Shown here: one piece after another, positions 1-9,151 of the stretch
Layout of the letters: every line of letters begins with the position of its first letter
Numbering within the stretch: the first letter of the stretch is position 1
Source of the DNA: an uncultured delta proteobacterium
Lineage (GTDB): Bacteria > Myxococcota_A > UBA9160 > JAFDET01
Reading direction: 5' to 3'
Assembly: GCA_947259215.1 (NCBI GenBank)
Contig: CAMYLJ010000005.1
Coordinates: 1 to 64,000, forward strand
DNA: 64,000 nt
Position numbers and translations under genes: made by a program
The notes under the pieces: generated by a model
What the model saw: the letters and a program-made list of their open reading frames with translations, nothing else
What the model was told of the DNA's origin: nothing
Databases searched by the model: none

Positions 1-1
1 C

Positions 2-1504
2 CCGATCGACTACGGCATCGACCGCGGCGTCTTCCGGGATCACGCCCGGGCGGCCTTGCCGGTCGAGCGCCTGGTGCGCCCCGCGCCCGGCGCCGGACCC
101 GGGCGTCCGAACCTGGTCGTGATCCTCGCCGACGACCTGGGCTACGGGGACCTCGGGATCCAGGGCAGCCGCGCGATCGAGACGCCGCACATCGACCGGC
201 TGGCCGCGGAGGGCATGCGCTTCACGCAGTTCTACGCCAGCGCGCCGGTCTGCTCGCCCTCGCGCGCGGGGTTGCTGACCGGCCGCTACCCGTTGCGCAG
301 CGGCATCACCACCGCCCTCCAGGCCGCGGACGACAGCTTCCTGCGCCGGCTCAGCTACCGGGCGGGCAGCGTGTTCGCGAAGCTTGGCTCCGTCGATCTG
401 GCGGGGGGCGGGAGCGCGGTGGCGGGGCTCCCTCCCTCGGAGATCACGCTGGCCGAGGCGCTGCGCGTGGCCGGCTACCGCAGCATGGCGGTCGGCAAGT
501 GGCACCTGGGCGACTTCACCGAGCGCCGCGAGTTCCACCCCCTGAACCACGGCTTTGACCGCTTCGTCGGCTTCAACATGTCGAACGACGACTGGCCGGT
601 CGCCTTCTGGCGCGACCAGACGGAGGTGGTGGCCGACATCGGCCTGGACCAGGCGCGCTATACCGCGCTCTTCAGCGAGGAGGCGGTGCGCTTCATCGAG
701 GAGGCGTCGGAGCGGCCGTTCTTCCTCTACCTGGCCCACAAGGATCCCCACCAGCCGTTCTTTCCGGGCGAGGCCTTCGCCGGGCGCTCCGCCGCGGGCC
801 CCTACGGCGACGCCGTGGCGGAGCTCGACTGGAGCGTCGGCCAGGTGGTGGCCGCGCTGCAGCGGGCGGGCGTCGCCGGGAACACGCTGGTCGTCGTGAC
901 CAGCGACAACGGGCCCTGGTACGAGGGGGACCCGGGCGGGCTCCGGGGCCGCAAGGGGCAGAGCTACGAAGGCGGCTTCCGCGTCCCCTTCGTCGCCTGG
1001 TGGCCCGGCCGGGTGCCGGCGGGCGCCGTCGCCGACGTCCCCGCCATGAACATCGACCTCTTCCCCACCTTCCTCGCCCTCGCGGGCCTGGCGCTGCCGG
1101 ACGACCGGGTCGTCGACGGCGCGAACCTGTGGCCGGTGCTCTCGGGTGCGCGCACCGCCCTGGGCGAACGTGCCCTCTACTTCTTCCACGACTACGACGT
1201 GGAGGCGGTGCGGCTCGGGCCGTGGAAGCTCGTCGAACGGGGCAGCCACTACGTCTGGCCGGCGCCCCTCGACAAGCAGGACACGCCCGGGGGTCGGATC
1301 CTGACCGGGCGGGACTACCGGCCTCCCGGCGCCAGCGAGGCGGTTCCGACCCTCGGCACCTGGCCGCTCCTCTACCAGCTGGAGCGCGACCCGGCCGAGG
1401 CCTACAACCTGGCCGCGACCCATCCCGAGAAGACCGCCGAGCTGGCCCGGGGACTGGCGGCCTGGCGCGAGGCGTTCCGCGCGAATCCGAGGGGCTGGCG
1501 CTAG
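2..1504 (+). CDS. Sulfatase (type I, formylglycine-dependent), 5' partial
   Basis: Hydrolyses sulfate esters in the alkaline-phosphatase-like superfamily; specific substrate unknown. Counting from an in-frame TTG at 56, the metal-binding DD pair is at residues 26-27 (LADDLGYGD) and the formylglycine motif CSPSR has its cysteine at residue 66, followed by the usual AGLLTGRYP context. GKWHLG and TSDNG (about 282-286) are further conserved metal or substrate segments. The reading frame stays open to the left edge of the window, so the true start and any signal peptide probably lie outside; the TTG at 56 is a fallback start. Converges on the acyltransferase gene 25 bp away. The Cys-type motif requires a formylglycine-generating enzyme, which is not encoded in this window. 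Confidence 0.92.
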   Translation, partial: PIDYGIDRGVFRDHARAALPVERLVRPAPGAGPGRPNLVVILADDLGYGDLGIQGSRAIETPHIDRLAAEGMRFTQFYASAPVCSPSRAGLLTGRYPLRSGITTALQAADDSFLRRLSYRAGSVFAKLGSVDLAGGGSAVAGLPPSEITLAEALRVAGYRSMAVGKWHLGDFTERREFHPLNHGFDRFVGFNMSNDDWPVAFWRDQTEVVADIGLDQARYTALFSEEAVRFIEEASERPFFLYLAHKDPHQPFFPGEAFAGRSAAGPYGDAVAELDWSVGQVVAALQRAGVAGNTLVVVTSDNGPWYEGDPGGLRGRKGQSYEGGFRVPFVAWWPGRVPAGAVADVPAMNIDLFPTFLALAGLALPDDRVVDGANLWPVLSGARTALGERALYFFHDYDVEAVRLGPWKLVERGSHYVWPAPLDKQDTPGGRILTGRDYRPPGASEAVPTLGTWPLLYQLERDPAEAYNLAATHPEKTAELARGLAAWREAFRANPRGWR

Positions 1505-1529
1505 CCGCGAAACGCCGCAGCGCGCTCGC

Positions 1530-2378
1530 TCAGGTGAAGATGCCGCTGCGCTCTTCGCGCCCGCGGGTCAGCAGCGCGTCCATCGCCGCCTTCACCACGT
1601 CCACCTTCTCCTGGATGACCGCGTCCTCGTCGTCGTGACGCCCCTCGAAGTGCAGCGGCTCGCCGAACCAGATCCGGTACTTGACCGGCGCCGCCATGGC
1701 GACGCCCCAGGGAAAGATCCACGGCGAGGTCACGGTGATCGGGAAGGAGGGGAGCCCGAGCGCGTGGCCCACGCCCTCGAGGTTGGCGATCCCGGGTTGC
1801 TGCTCCTCGGAGCCGACGATCCCGATGGGGACGATCGGGGTGTCGGTCTCGAGCGCCAGGCGCATGAAGCCCTGCCCGAAGCGCTGGAGCTGATAGCGCT
1901 TGCGGAAGGGCTTGTTGGCGCCGCGCGCGCCCTCCGGAAACACCATCACGCACTCGCCGGCGTGGAGCATCTCGACGCAGTTGTCGTGCGTCCCGACCAG
2001 AGTGCCCGTGCGCGAGGCCGTGATCCCCGCCCAGGGCACCTTCCAGAAGAGGTACTCGCCCATGCCCCGGACGAGCCGCGGCGGCTCCGCCTCGAGCAGC
2101 ATCGCCATCGAGAGCATGGCGCCGTCGTAGGCGAACTGGCCCGCGTGGTTGGCGATCAGCAGCACGCGGCCCTCGGGCACGCGGTCGATGTGGTGGTTCT
2201 CCACCCGGAAGTAATAGCGGTAGAGGAGGGCGGTCCAGAGGAACACGGGCTTCGCGCCGTCCGGATGGAAGCCGTAGGGGTCGTAGCCGTACTCGTTGAG
2301 GCGCAGGGGCGCCTTGGCCAGGCGGTCCATGATCTCGCGCTCGAGCCGGCGCACGACGGGGGGCAGGGGGAGCTGCAC
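1530..2378 (-). CDS. Lysophospholipid acyltransferase family protein (PlsC/MGAT-like)
   Basis: Likely transfers an acyl chain to a glycerolipid or related alcohol at the inner membrane. From a GTG start, the catalytic motif is a spaced variant, NHAGQFAYD (H78, D85), instead of the textbook HX4D; the substrate motif FPEG follows at about 147-150 and GSEEQQPG later. This spacing is typical of the MGAT-like branch. The frame could be read further upstream to a GTG at 2516, but that stretch would overlap the divergent gene and has no acyltransferase character, so I chose the GTG just before the first conserved residues. The exact start is uncertain by a few codons. The short divergent spacer to the sulfotransferase-like gene must hold both promoters. 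Confidence 0.85.
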   Translation of the reverse strand: MQLPLPPVVRRLEREIMDRLAKAPLRLNEYGYDPYGFHPDGAKPVFLWTALLYRYYFRVENHHIDRVPEGRVLLIANHAGQFAYDGAMLSMAMLLEAEPPRLVRGMGEYLFWKVPWAGITASRTGTLVGTHDNCVEMLHAGECVMVFPEGARGANKPFRKRYQLQRFGQGFMRLALETDTPIVPIGIVGSEEQQPGIANLEGVGHALGLPSFPITVTSPWIFPWGVAMAAPVKYRIWFGEPLHFEGRHDDEDAVIQEKVDVVKAAMDALLTRGREERSGIFT

Positions 2379-2455
2379 CCCCCCAGGATACCCCGTCCAC
2401 GCGCGTCCCGGAGGGTCTCGAGCCTGCGCTAGCGTTCGGCGCCGGGAGGGCTGGT

Positions 2456-3961
2456 ATGACCAGGCTTGCGTGCGCGTTGCTCCCGATCCTGCTGCTCGCG
2501 GGCAGCGCCCCGGCACAACCGCCCGCGCCGCCGCCGCCCCTGCAGCCCCGGGGTCTCATCGCGAAGACGCCGCGTGTGGCGCCGGGCTACGTGCTCTTCA
2601 CGCCCATCCTGTCCGACACCATCTACCTTCTGAATAACGACGGGCGGGTCGTACACCGCTGGAAGACGGCCTACTCGAGCATCAGCCTCTACCTGCTCCC
2701 GAACGGGAACCTCCTGCGCGGCGCCCGCGACCCGGAGGCGCTCGGCTTCCGCGCCGGCGGCGCCGGGGGGATCGTCCAGGAGCTCGACTGGGACGGGAAG
2801 GTCGTCTGGGAGTGGAGGCTCTCCGAGGCCACGCGGATCCTGCACCACGACATCGAGCCGCTTCCGAACGGGAACCTGCTGGCCATCGGCTGGGAGACGA
2901 AGTCGCGCGAGGAGGCGCTCCGCGCGGGGCGCCGCCCCGACGCGCTCCCCGAGCAGGGGCTTCACCCGGAGTTCGTGCTGGAGGTCGAGCCCGTGCGGCC
3001 GGAGGGCGGGAAGATCGTCTGGGAGTGGCACGTCTGGGACCACCTGGTGCAGGACCACGACCCGAAGGCGGCGAACCACGGCGATCCCGCCGCCCACCCC
3101 GAGCGCCTCGACCTCAACGCCGACGCCGGGGCGCCGGCCCTCAGCCCCGAGGAGATCGAGCAGCTGAAGGCGCTGGGCTACGTGCCGGAGGACGCGGAGG
3201 CCGCCGACATCGAGGCCGACTTCCTGCACATGAACGCCGTCGACTACCACCCGGAGCTCGACCAGCTGGCGCTCTCGGTGCCGACCCTCGGCGAAATCTG
3301 GATCGTCGACCACTCGACGACCCGCGCGGAGGCCGCAGGCTCCAAGGGCGGACGCGCCGGGAAGGGCGGGGATCTGCTCTACCGCTGGGGGAACCCGTCC
3401 AGCTACGGCCGCGGGGCGGGCTCACCGCTGCGGCTCTTCTACCAGCACGACGTACGCTGGATCCCGCCGGGCCAGGCGGGCGCGGGGAACCTCACGATCT
3501 TCAACAACGGCCGCAACCGACCCGAGGGGCCGTGGTCGTCGGTGGATCAGATCGTGCCGCCGCTCCGCCCGGACGGGACCTACGCGCTCGCAGACGGGAA
3601 GCCCTTCGGGCCAGCCGATCTGGCCTGGACCTACCGGGTTCCGGAGGACCGCTTCGCGCCCTTCATCTCCGGATCCGAACGGCTCGCGAACGGCAACACG
3701 ATCCTGTGCGCCGGCACCGGCGGCGTGCTGCTCGAGGTGACGCCCCCGGGCGAGATCGTGTGGGAGTACCGCAACCCGTTCGGCGGCGACGTGCGCCTCG
3801 CCGACGGCTCGCTGCCGCAGCCCGGCCTCGACGCCTCGCCCTTCGCCGTCTTCCGCGCGAGCCGCATTCCGCCGGACCACCCGGGCCTGGCGGGCCGCAC
3901 GCTCGCGCCGCTCGATCCTCAGCCCGCGTGGGCCGAGCAGGCGACGACCCGCCGGCGCTAG
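2456..3961 (+). CDS. Arylsulfotransferase (ASST) family secreted protein
   Basis: A 501-residue exported protein. Residues 1-20 form a signal peptide ending near ...APAQPP, followed by a proline-rich linker. The body has the propeller-like repeats of ASST-family proteins: GGIVQELDWDGKVVWEW, HHDIEPLPNGNLLAIGWE, HMNAVDYHPELDQLALSV and a late GNTILCAGTGGVLLEVTPPGEIVWEY. In the family the enzyme moves sulfate between phenolic compounds in the periplasm. Many relatives of this length are annotated only by domain and may not be sulfotransferases. The ATG at 2456 has a GGGAGGG ribosome site 8-10 nt upstream. Proximity to a sulfatase is suggestive of sulfate-ester metabolism but does not prove it. 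Confidence 0.8.
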   Translation: MTRLACALLPILLLAGSAPAQPPAPPPPLQPRGLIAKTPRVAPGYVLFTPILSDTIYLLNNDGRVVHRWKTAYSSISLYLLPNGNLLRGARDPEALGFRAGGAGGIVQELDWDGKVVWEWRLSEATRILHHDIEPLPNGNLLAIGWETKSREEALRAGRRPDALPEQGLHPEFVLEVEPVRPEGGKIVWEWHVWDHLVQDHDPKAANHGDPAAHPERLDLNADAGAPALSPEEIEQLKALGYVPEDAEAADIEADFLHMNAVDYHPELDQLALSVPTLGEIWIVDHSTTRAEAAGSKGGRAGKGGDLLYRWGNPSSYGRGAGSPLRLFYQHDVRWIPPGQAGAGNLTIFNNGRNRPEGPWSSVDQIVPPLRPDGTYALADGKPFGPADLAWTYRVPEDRFAPFISGSERLANGNTILCAGTGGVLLEVTPPGEIVWEYRNPFGGDVRLADGSLPQPGLDASPFAVFRASRIPPDHPGLAGRTLAPLDPQPAWAEQATTRRR

Positions 3962-3976
3962 CCCGGTTTCCCCGCG

Positions 3977-4390
3977 CTAGACGCCGAGCCTCTCGGCCGC
4001 CAGCTCGTAGTGCTCGGGTCTCACCCAGATCAGGTACCCGAAGTGGCCCCGGCCGTCGGTCACGCCGTTGGCCGCGTAGACGTTCACGCCCGCCTCGTAG
4101 AGCTGCTCGTGGATCCGGGAGAGCGCGCCGAGCTCGTCGTCTCCCTGCACCAGCAGCGCGGGATGGGGCCCGTCCAGCTCGAGGCCGGACTTCTCCGCCG
4201 CCGTCTTCAGGAGGGTGTCGTCCTCGGGGAAGAGCGTGAGCTGGGTCTGCGAGGGGCCGATCGGGACCGCCGTGAAGGCCAGCAGGTTGACCTGGAGGCC
4301 GGCCAGGGCCTCCAGCAGGCGGTACGCCTCGCCGGGCTGGTCCTGCACCGTGGTGTGGAAGTAGTCGACGCGACGGACCTCGGTGGACAT
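3977..4390 (-). CDS. Small ACT-domain-like protein
   Basis: A 137-residue cytosolic protein built of two ACT-like halves: residues about 6-65 (VDYFHTTVQDQPGEAYRLLE...VNLLAFTAVPIG) and 75-135 (LVQGDDELGALSRIHEQLYEAGVNVYAANGV). ACT domains bind amino acids or similar small ligands and give allosteric control. No catalytic domain is attached, so it is probably a free-standing regulator. The ATG at 4390 is preferred; the reading frame continues upstream through the permease gene in another frame without meaning. It lies 65 bp downstream of the amino-acid permease on the same strand, so a shared transcript and a role in sensing amino-acid supply are plausible. Confidence 0.8.
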   Translation of the reverse strand: MSTEVRRVDYFHTTVQDQPGEAYRLLEALAGLQVNLLAFTAVPIGPSQTQLTLFPEDDTLLKTAAEKSGLELDGPHPALLVQGDDELGALSRIHEQLYEAGVNVYAANGVTDGRGHFGYLIWVRPEHYELAAERLGV

Positions 4391-4455
4391 GGCTGGCTCC
4401 TGCAAAGGGTGGCGCCCAACCATATCCCGTCGTCGGCGTATCCGGAAGCGCGCGC

Positions 4456-5781
4456 CTAGCCGGCGAAGAACGCCTGCGCGCCGCGGATTCCGAGCAGGCC
4501 GAGGCTCACGACGCAGCCGGTCGCAGGCACCCAGAGGGGAACGCGCAGGGTGCCGGAGACCGTCTCCTCGCCGCGCCGCTTCACCAGCACCAGCGACAGG
4601 TTCGCCAGTGCGAAGACCACCAGGGTGACGCCCGAGGTGGCCTCCGCCAGGGTCTCGAGTGGAAACGAGACGGCGAGCAGGGCGCACACCCCCGTCACCA
4701 GCGCCGTCGGCAGGAGTGGCGTGCGCGTGCGCGGGTGGACGCGCGCGAGAGGAGCCGGCAGGAGGCCCTGGGCGGCCAGCCCGTAGAGGACCCGCGCCGA
4801 CTTCACGATCTGGATCAGCGCGCCGTTCAGGAGCGCCGCCAGGGCGACCAGGCCGAACACGCGCGCCGAGCCGCCGCAGCGCTCGAAGACGAGCGCCAGC
4901 GGCGCCTCGGAGGCGGCGAGCTCGTCGGGGGGCACCGCCAGCACGCACACCGCGGCGATCAGCGCGTAGAGCGTGACCGTGACCACGAGCGTCACGAGGA
5001 TGGCCTGGGGGACCGTGCGCCGCGGGTTCCGCGTCTCCTCCGCCACGTTCACGATGTCCTCGAAGCCGATGAAGGCGTAGAAGGCGATGACGGACGCGGC
5101 GGTCACGCCGAGCCAGGCGTCCGCGGAGAGCGGCACCAGATCCGCGACCCGGGCGGGGAGCGCGGCCAGGTGCGCATGCCCCCAGGCGAGGATCGCCAGG
5201 AGGCCGCCCACCTCCACGAGCGTCACCAGGCCCGCCAGGAAGATCGACTCGCGGATCCCCCACGCTGCCACCGCGCCGAGCGCCAGCACCACCAGCGCGG
5301 CTGCCAGCAGCCGGGGCACCGGCAGCAGGCTGGCCAGATAGCCGGTGAAGGCGACGCTGATGGTCGCCGCCGAGATCACGCCCGCCGCCACCGCCAGCAC
5401 GCCCACCGTCACCGCTGCGTCGCGCCGGCGCAGCCCGCGGAAGACGTAGATCGCCTCGCCCCCGGCCTGCGGATAGCGCGCGGCGAGCTCGCCGAAGGAG
5501 AGGGCGGAGAAGATCGCCAGCACGGAGGCCACCACGAATGCCGCCGGCGCCTGCATGCCGGCCCGCTCGGCGACCACGCCCGTCAGCGCGTAGATGCCGG
5601 CGCCGATGGTGGTGCCGAGCCCGTAGAGCACGAGCCCGGTGAGCGACACGCTCCGCCGCAGCGCGACGCGCTCGGAATCTGAATCGGACGCGACGTCGGG
5701 CGGGGCGATGCGGAGGGGGTAGCAGCTTCCGACGGGCCGGGCGACGGAGCAGACGTCTTTCGGCCCTGCCGCGCCGCGCAA
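4456..5781 (-). CDS. APC-superfamily amino-acid permease
   Basis: An integral inner-membrane transporter of 441 residues with about 12 hydrophobic segments. The first membrane segment contains the APC signature GLGTTIGAGIYALTG, and FYAFIGFEDIVNVAEE in the middle resembles the CAT/YfnA branch (cationic or general amino acids). The only start close to the conserved N-terminus is a TTG at 5781, immediately preceded by an in-frame stop, so this start is effectively forced. It heads a likely two-gene unit with the ACT-domain protein. The substrate cannot be told from sequence. Confidence 0.88.
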   Translation of the reverse strand: MRGAAGPKDVCSVARPVGSCYPLRIAPPDVASDSDSERVALRRSVSLTGLVLYGLGTTIGAGIYALTGVVAERAGMQAPAAFVVASVLAIFSALSFGELAARYPQAGGEAIYVFRGLRRRDAAVTVGVLAVAAGVISAATISVAFTGYLASLLPVPRLLAAALVVLALGAVAAWGIRESIFLAGLVTLVEVGGLLAILAWGHAHLAALPARVADLVPLSADAWLGVTAASVIAFYAFIGFEDIVNVAEETRNPRRTVPQAILVTLVVTVTLYALIAAVCVLAVPPDELAASEAPLALVFERCGGSARVFGLVALAALLNGALIQIVKSARVLYGLAAQGLLPAPLARVHPRTRTPLLPTALVTGVCALLAVSFPLETLAEATSGVTLVVFALANLSLVLVKRRGEETVSGTLRVPLWVPATGCVVSLGLLGIRGAQAFFAG

Positions 5782-5853
5782 TCAATCGTTGGTTGGCGCG
5801 CGGCCATGAGCCATCCTTTCCGTCGGGTGTGCGAACCGGCGGAGGTGGTCCCG

Positions 5854-6237
5854 ATGCAGCGCGTGCTACCGATCCTGCTCGTCGCGACGATGCTGGCGGG
5901 CTGCAGCTCGACGGGCAACCTCGGTCTGATGACGCGACCCGGAGCGAATCCGGGCCGGCACCTGACGGGGGAGCAGCGCTACCAGGAGGTGGGCCCCGTT
6001 GAGGGCCGCTCCTGCCGCTACTTCCTGGCGGCGATCATTCCCTGGGGCGATTCGAGTCCGTCGGCGGCGATGGAGAAGGCGCTCGCCGGGAGTGACGCGG
6101 ACGCGATCCTGAACGCCTCCGTCACCGCCAGCCTCTACGGCTTCGTACCGGTCTACAATGTATTCGCCTTCGCCTGCACGACGGTGAAGGGAACGGCGAT
6201 CCGGTTCGTGGACGGAGAGATGGGGCTGGGTGACTGA
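5854..6237 (+). CDS. TRL-like small lipoprotein
   Basis: A 127-residue lipoprotein: hydrophobic N-terminus and lipobox LAGC with the acylated cysteine at residue 17, then a short globular domain. The region GRSCRYFLAAIIPWGDSS...DADAILNASVTASLYGFVPVYNVFAFACTTVKGTAI resembles the TRL-like lipoprotein family, whose function is unknown. The ATG at 5854 is favoured over an in-frame ATG at 5806 because it is followed directly by the lipoprotein signal and preceded by CGGAGGTGG. Converges on the DUF6498 gene with 10 bp between stops. Confidence 0.8.
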   Translation: MQRVLPILLVATMLAGCSSTGNLGLMTRPGANPGRHLTGEQRYQEVGPVEGRSCRYFLAAIIPWGDSSPSAAMEKALAGSDADAILNASVTASLYGFVPVYNVFAFACTTVKGTAIRFVDGEMGLGD

Positions 6238-6247
6238 GAGGGGGCTC

Positions 6248-6952
6248 TCACGCCGCCGCGGGGGCGGCGCCGGCGGGAGCCTCGGCGCGCGGCGCGCGCT
6301 TTGCCAGGCTCCGGTGCAGCCAGCGGTGGCTGAGCAGATCGCCGCCGCACTTGAGCGTGACCAGCGCGAAGGCGAAGCCGGTGCTCGGGGAGACGAGCGG
6401 CTGGAGCGCAGCCGCCACCAGGGCGACGACGAGGATCGCGAACAGGTAGAGCATCCGCAGGTAGGGCGAGAAGAGCAGGTGGATCACGCTCATGCTCTCG
6501 TACTCGCGCCGGCCGATGAAGTTGCGCAGGAACGAGATGCCGTGGCTCACGAAGAGCACCGCGGTGCAGAGGGCGATGACGGGGAGCGACGCGCGGAGAG
6601 CCTGCATCACGACCGCGCCGTCGTCGGCTCCCTCTTCCGCCAGGAACCCGGGGAGCAGGAAGACCATGAAGCCCACGCCCAGCACGAACCCGCCGAACTT
6701 CACCAGGAAGAATCCCACTGCCAGGCTGACGAACAGGAAGGCGCTGAATTTGTCCTCGAAGCCGATCCAGCGGCCGAACGGGCTGCCGAACATGGCGGCC
6801 ACGTACATCCGGCCGACGTTGTAGAAGCCGGCGATCCCAACCTCGAGCCAGAAGACGACCATGGCCTGGTAGTAGCCCCAGCCGGAGAAGAGGATCGCCG
6901 CGGCCAGGAAGGCGTTGGCGAAGAGCAGGGCGGTGGTGGCGGCGCGGTCCAT
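6248..6952 (-). CDS. DUF6498-like integral membrane protein
   Basis: A 234-residue protein with about six hydrophobic segments. The N-terminal run NAFLAAAILFSGWGYYQAMVVFWLE and the following GFYNVGRM are typical of DUF6498 proteins, which have no assigned function. The C-terminal tail is short, basic and alanine-rich (APAGAAPAAA). The ATG at 6952 is the obvious start. A 13-bp perfect palindrome with a TACAAT-like -10 element lies about 140 bp upstream in a long leader, suggesting repressor control. Confidence 0.78.
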   Translation of the reverse strand: MDRAATTALLFANAFLAAAILFSGWGYYQAMVVFWLEVGIAGFYNVGRMYVAAMFGSPFGRWIGFEDKFSAFLFVSLAVGFFLVKFGGFVLGVGFMVFLLPGFLAEEGADDGAVVMQALRASLPVIALCTAVLFVSHGISFLRNFIGRREYESMSVIHLLFSPYLRMLYLFAILVVALVAAALQPLVSPSTGFAFALVTLKCGGDLLSHRWLHRSLAKRAPRAEAPAGAAPAAA

Positions 6953-7089
6953 GGGCTCGAGTCCTCCGCATCGGCCTGCCGACGGCGCGGTTCGAGCCCG
7001 ATCTGCCGGGCGATCGTTTCGGGACGAGGGTTGCCCCCCCCTCTATGCCTTTGTTTCCATTGAAGATTTCACCGGTCGAAATTGTAATT

Positions 7090-7102
7090 GACTGACTCAG
7101 TC
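7090..7102. promoter_or_regulatory. Candidate repressor operator (palindrome)
   Basis: GACTGA-C-TCAGTC is a perfect 13-bp inverted repeat in an unusually AT-rich patch. On the minus strand it falls just upstream of TACAAT (complement of 7081-7086), i.e. where a -35/-10 spacer would be for the DUF6498 gene. TetR-type sites often look like this. The regulator is not identified. Confidence 0.4.
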
Positions 7103-7220
7103 GGTTGTCGGCCAGGAAGGGAGGTCGGGCGTGACCGCATCCGTCACAGGGGCCCTGCACCTTGGGATCGGACACCCCAAGCGGTCCCGAGAAGGCCCCC
7201 CTCTCATGGCCGCCCCCCTC

Positions 7221-7260
7221 GGCGCCGGGCCCGCCAGCATCCCACTCCGGGCCCGGCGCC
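7221..7260 (-). terminator. Strong GC hairpin downstream of the large exported protein gene
   Basis: Perfect 12-bp stem GGCGCCGGGCCC / GGGCCCGGCGCC with a 16-nt loop, 28 bp after the stop of the gene ending at 7289. No U-tract follows, so it may act as a weak intrinsic terminator or as an mRNA 3' stabiliser. Confidence 0.5.
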
Positions 7261-7288
7261 GCACTTGGGGCGCAGGGGCCGGGCGCGT

Positions 7289-9112
7289 TCAGCGCGCGCT
7301 GGCTCCGTGGGCGCCGTTGGGTTCCGGTGCCGCCGCGTCGATCGCGGTCGCTTCGCTCGCGGGGCGAGCCTGCTCGTCAGCGTCGGTGACCTCCGGTCGC
7401 CACCTGCGGAGATTCTGGCGCTCCGGGACCCGGTGCTGCCCCAGCTCCACGCGCACGTTGTTCAGGAGCCGGATCGTCTTCCGGTCCGAGCGCGCGCGGA
7501 AGGACTCGGCGGTCTCGAGCTGCATCGCGGCGCGCTCCAGGGTCAGGAACTCCTCGCCGTAGCGCGCGATCCGCGCATCGATGCTGGTGGTCTCGCCGTC
7601 GGCCTTGATGCGCGCCGCCAGCCCGCGCAGCTGGCGGCGGATCGCCCTGCGGTCGCCCGCCACCACGTCGAAGACGCCGACAGGGCTGCGGGAGGGGTGG
7701 TGGGGGTCGAAATCGTGCTCGGCCACGTAGGTCCAGCGGCCGAACTCGTTGGGCTGGAAGTCCACCTCCCAGCGGTAGTCGCCGGTGTAGGCCGACTCGA
7801 GGCGGTGCACCCTCCCGCTCGGCGACACGAAGGTCCAGCGGGCGTGCTGGTTCTCGGGCTCGCCGATGGCGAACCGGGTGTCGCCCAGGGTCTCGCGGAA
7901 GCGGGAGCCGCGCGTCAGCGGATCGTGCAGCGCACGCGCCCGGATCGCGATGCGCTCGGCCGGCGCGGCGAAGGGGCGGCTGGCGTTGCGCCAGGCCTCG
8001 TTCGACCCGTCCGGGCGGGCCTCGAGCAGCGCCGGCTCGTAGCGGGGGGCCGGCAGGAAGGTCATGGCGACCTGTCCGCCGGCCGGGATCTCGAGCGGCG
8101 TGAAGTCGAGGCTGCGGTCGTACTCCAGGTGGATCGGCCGCTCCCAGCCGCTCACCTCGGCAGGGCTCTCCCAGTCGAGCACCAGGCGCGGGCGCCGCAC
8201 GGGGTTGCGGTCCCCGTCGGCGTTGCCGGAGATCAGGGTCAGGACCGTGCGCAGGCGATCCTCGTAGGGGTTGGCCAGCTTGATCAGCAGGCGCACCGGG
8301 CGCTGCGCCCGGACCTGCCGCTCCACGTAGCTGGCGAGCGCCAGCGATTCGAAGACGACCTGCTCCTGTTCGGGCTGCCAGCGGGCCTCGGCCAGCGGCA
8401 TGGATCCGATGTCCGCGTCCGGGTCGTCGTCGGAGGCGTAGCTCGCCCCCGGGAGCCCCCAGCTCTCGACGCCGCGGGCGGCCTCGTTCCACCAGACCTC
8501 GCCGCTCGCAGGGATCGAGTGGTCGTTGCCGTCGACCCCGCCGGATCCCGGCCGCCACTCCCGCTTCACCTCGTAGAGCAGCAGCTCCAGGGGCTTGCGC
8601 GGCCCGCCGGCCGCGGTGAGCTCGAGGCGCGCGCGATGCACCCGGGCAGCGGGCGGGAGCCGGATGTCGTCCCACAGCTGAAGCACCCGGAAGAGCTCGT
8701 ACTCGCCGAAGCGCGAGCGGCTGTGACGGCGCCCGACGCGCACGATGGCCTGGTGCACCTGGTTCCAGCCGAACTTGAAGTGACCGTCCAGGAAGCCGCG
8801 CAGGTCGTTGTCCTCCATGCCCGCGTAGGTCCGGTCCCGGACGTAGACGGTCTGGTGGATCTGCGGCTGCCGGCTGCCGGCGGAGGGCGCGGGCCCGTAG
8901 ACGCTCACCCGGAGCAGGCCCTTGGCGCTGCGCGGCTCCTCGGGCTCGGGCGCCGGCGCGGCCGCGAGCTCCTCTTCGGGCGTCTCGCCGCACGCCACCC
9001 ATGCGACGCCGGCGCCGAAGAGGGCGGCGGCGAGCAGACCAACGGCGCCGCGCGTGCTGCGCGCGACACCGGCGTCGGTCCGGAGAGGGGTTCCGCGACC
9101 TCGAGCTCTCAT
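7289..9112 (-). CDS. Large exported protein with carbohydrate-active-enzyme-like beta domains, function unknown
   Basis: A 607-residue protein. Residues 1-40 look like a secretion signal (basic start, LLAAALFGAGVAWVACG; the cysteine could be lipidated). Residues about 65-290 contain a DNRLRE-like pattern (VYVRDRTYAGM..., LELLLYEVKREWRPG, WWNEAARGVESWG), a domain type seen in surface proteins. Residues about 424-468 (WTFVSPSGRVHRLES...WEVDFQPNEFGRWTYVAEHD) resemble the DUF5060 module that precedes some glycoside hydrolases. A charged helical segment follows (about 485-560) and then a low-complexity Ala/Pro tail. No catalytic residues can be named. The ATG at 9112 opens directly on the signal. 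Confidence 0.7.
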   Translation of the reverse strand: MRARGRGTPLRTDAGVARSTRGAVGLLAAALFGAGVAWVACGETPEEELAAAPAPEPEEPRSAKGLLRVSVYGPAPSAGSRQPQIHQTVYVRDRTYAGMEDNDLRGFLDGHFKFGWNQVHQAIVRVGRRHSRSRFGEYELFRVLQLWDDIRLPPAARVHRARLELTAAGGPRKPLELLLYEVKREWRPGSGGVDGNDHSIPASGEVWWNEAARGVESWGLPGASYASDDDPDADIGSMPLAEARWQPEQEQVVFESLALASYVERQVRAQRPVRLLIKLANPYEDRLRTVLTLISGNADGDRNPVRRPRLVLDWESPAEVSGWERPIHLEYDRSLDFTPLEIPAGGQVAMTFLPAPRYEPALLEARPDGSNEAWRNASRPFAAPAERIAIRARALHDPLTRGSRFRETLGDTRFAIGEPENQHARWTFVSPSGRVHRLESAYTGDYRWEVDFQPNEFGRWTYVAEHDFDPHHPSRSPVGVFDVVAGDRRAIRRQLRGLAARIKADGETTSIDARIARYGEEFLTLERAAMQLETAESFRARSDRKTIRLLNNVRVELGQHRVPERQNLRRWRPEVTDADEQARPASEATAIDAAAPEPNGAHGASAR

Positions 9113-9151
9113 CCCGTCCAGATTCTCGGTACGTCCTACGCGTCTCTAGAG

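Larger units (their letters stand above)
6953..7288. other. Non-coding interval
   Basis: This 336-bp stretch separates two minus-strand genes. It holds a short AT-rich promoter-like patch with a palindrome at 7090-7102 and a strong GC hairpin at 7221-7260. Small open frames crossing it have no recognisable protein character. Confidence 0.6.

Noticed and set aside
6953-7288. Small Arg/Ala/Pro-rich frames in the non-coding gap
   Set aside because: Composition is that of random GC-rich DNA, and no ribosome site or conserved motif is present.
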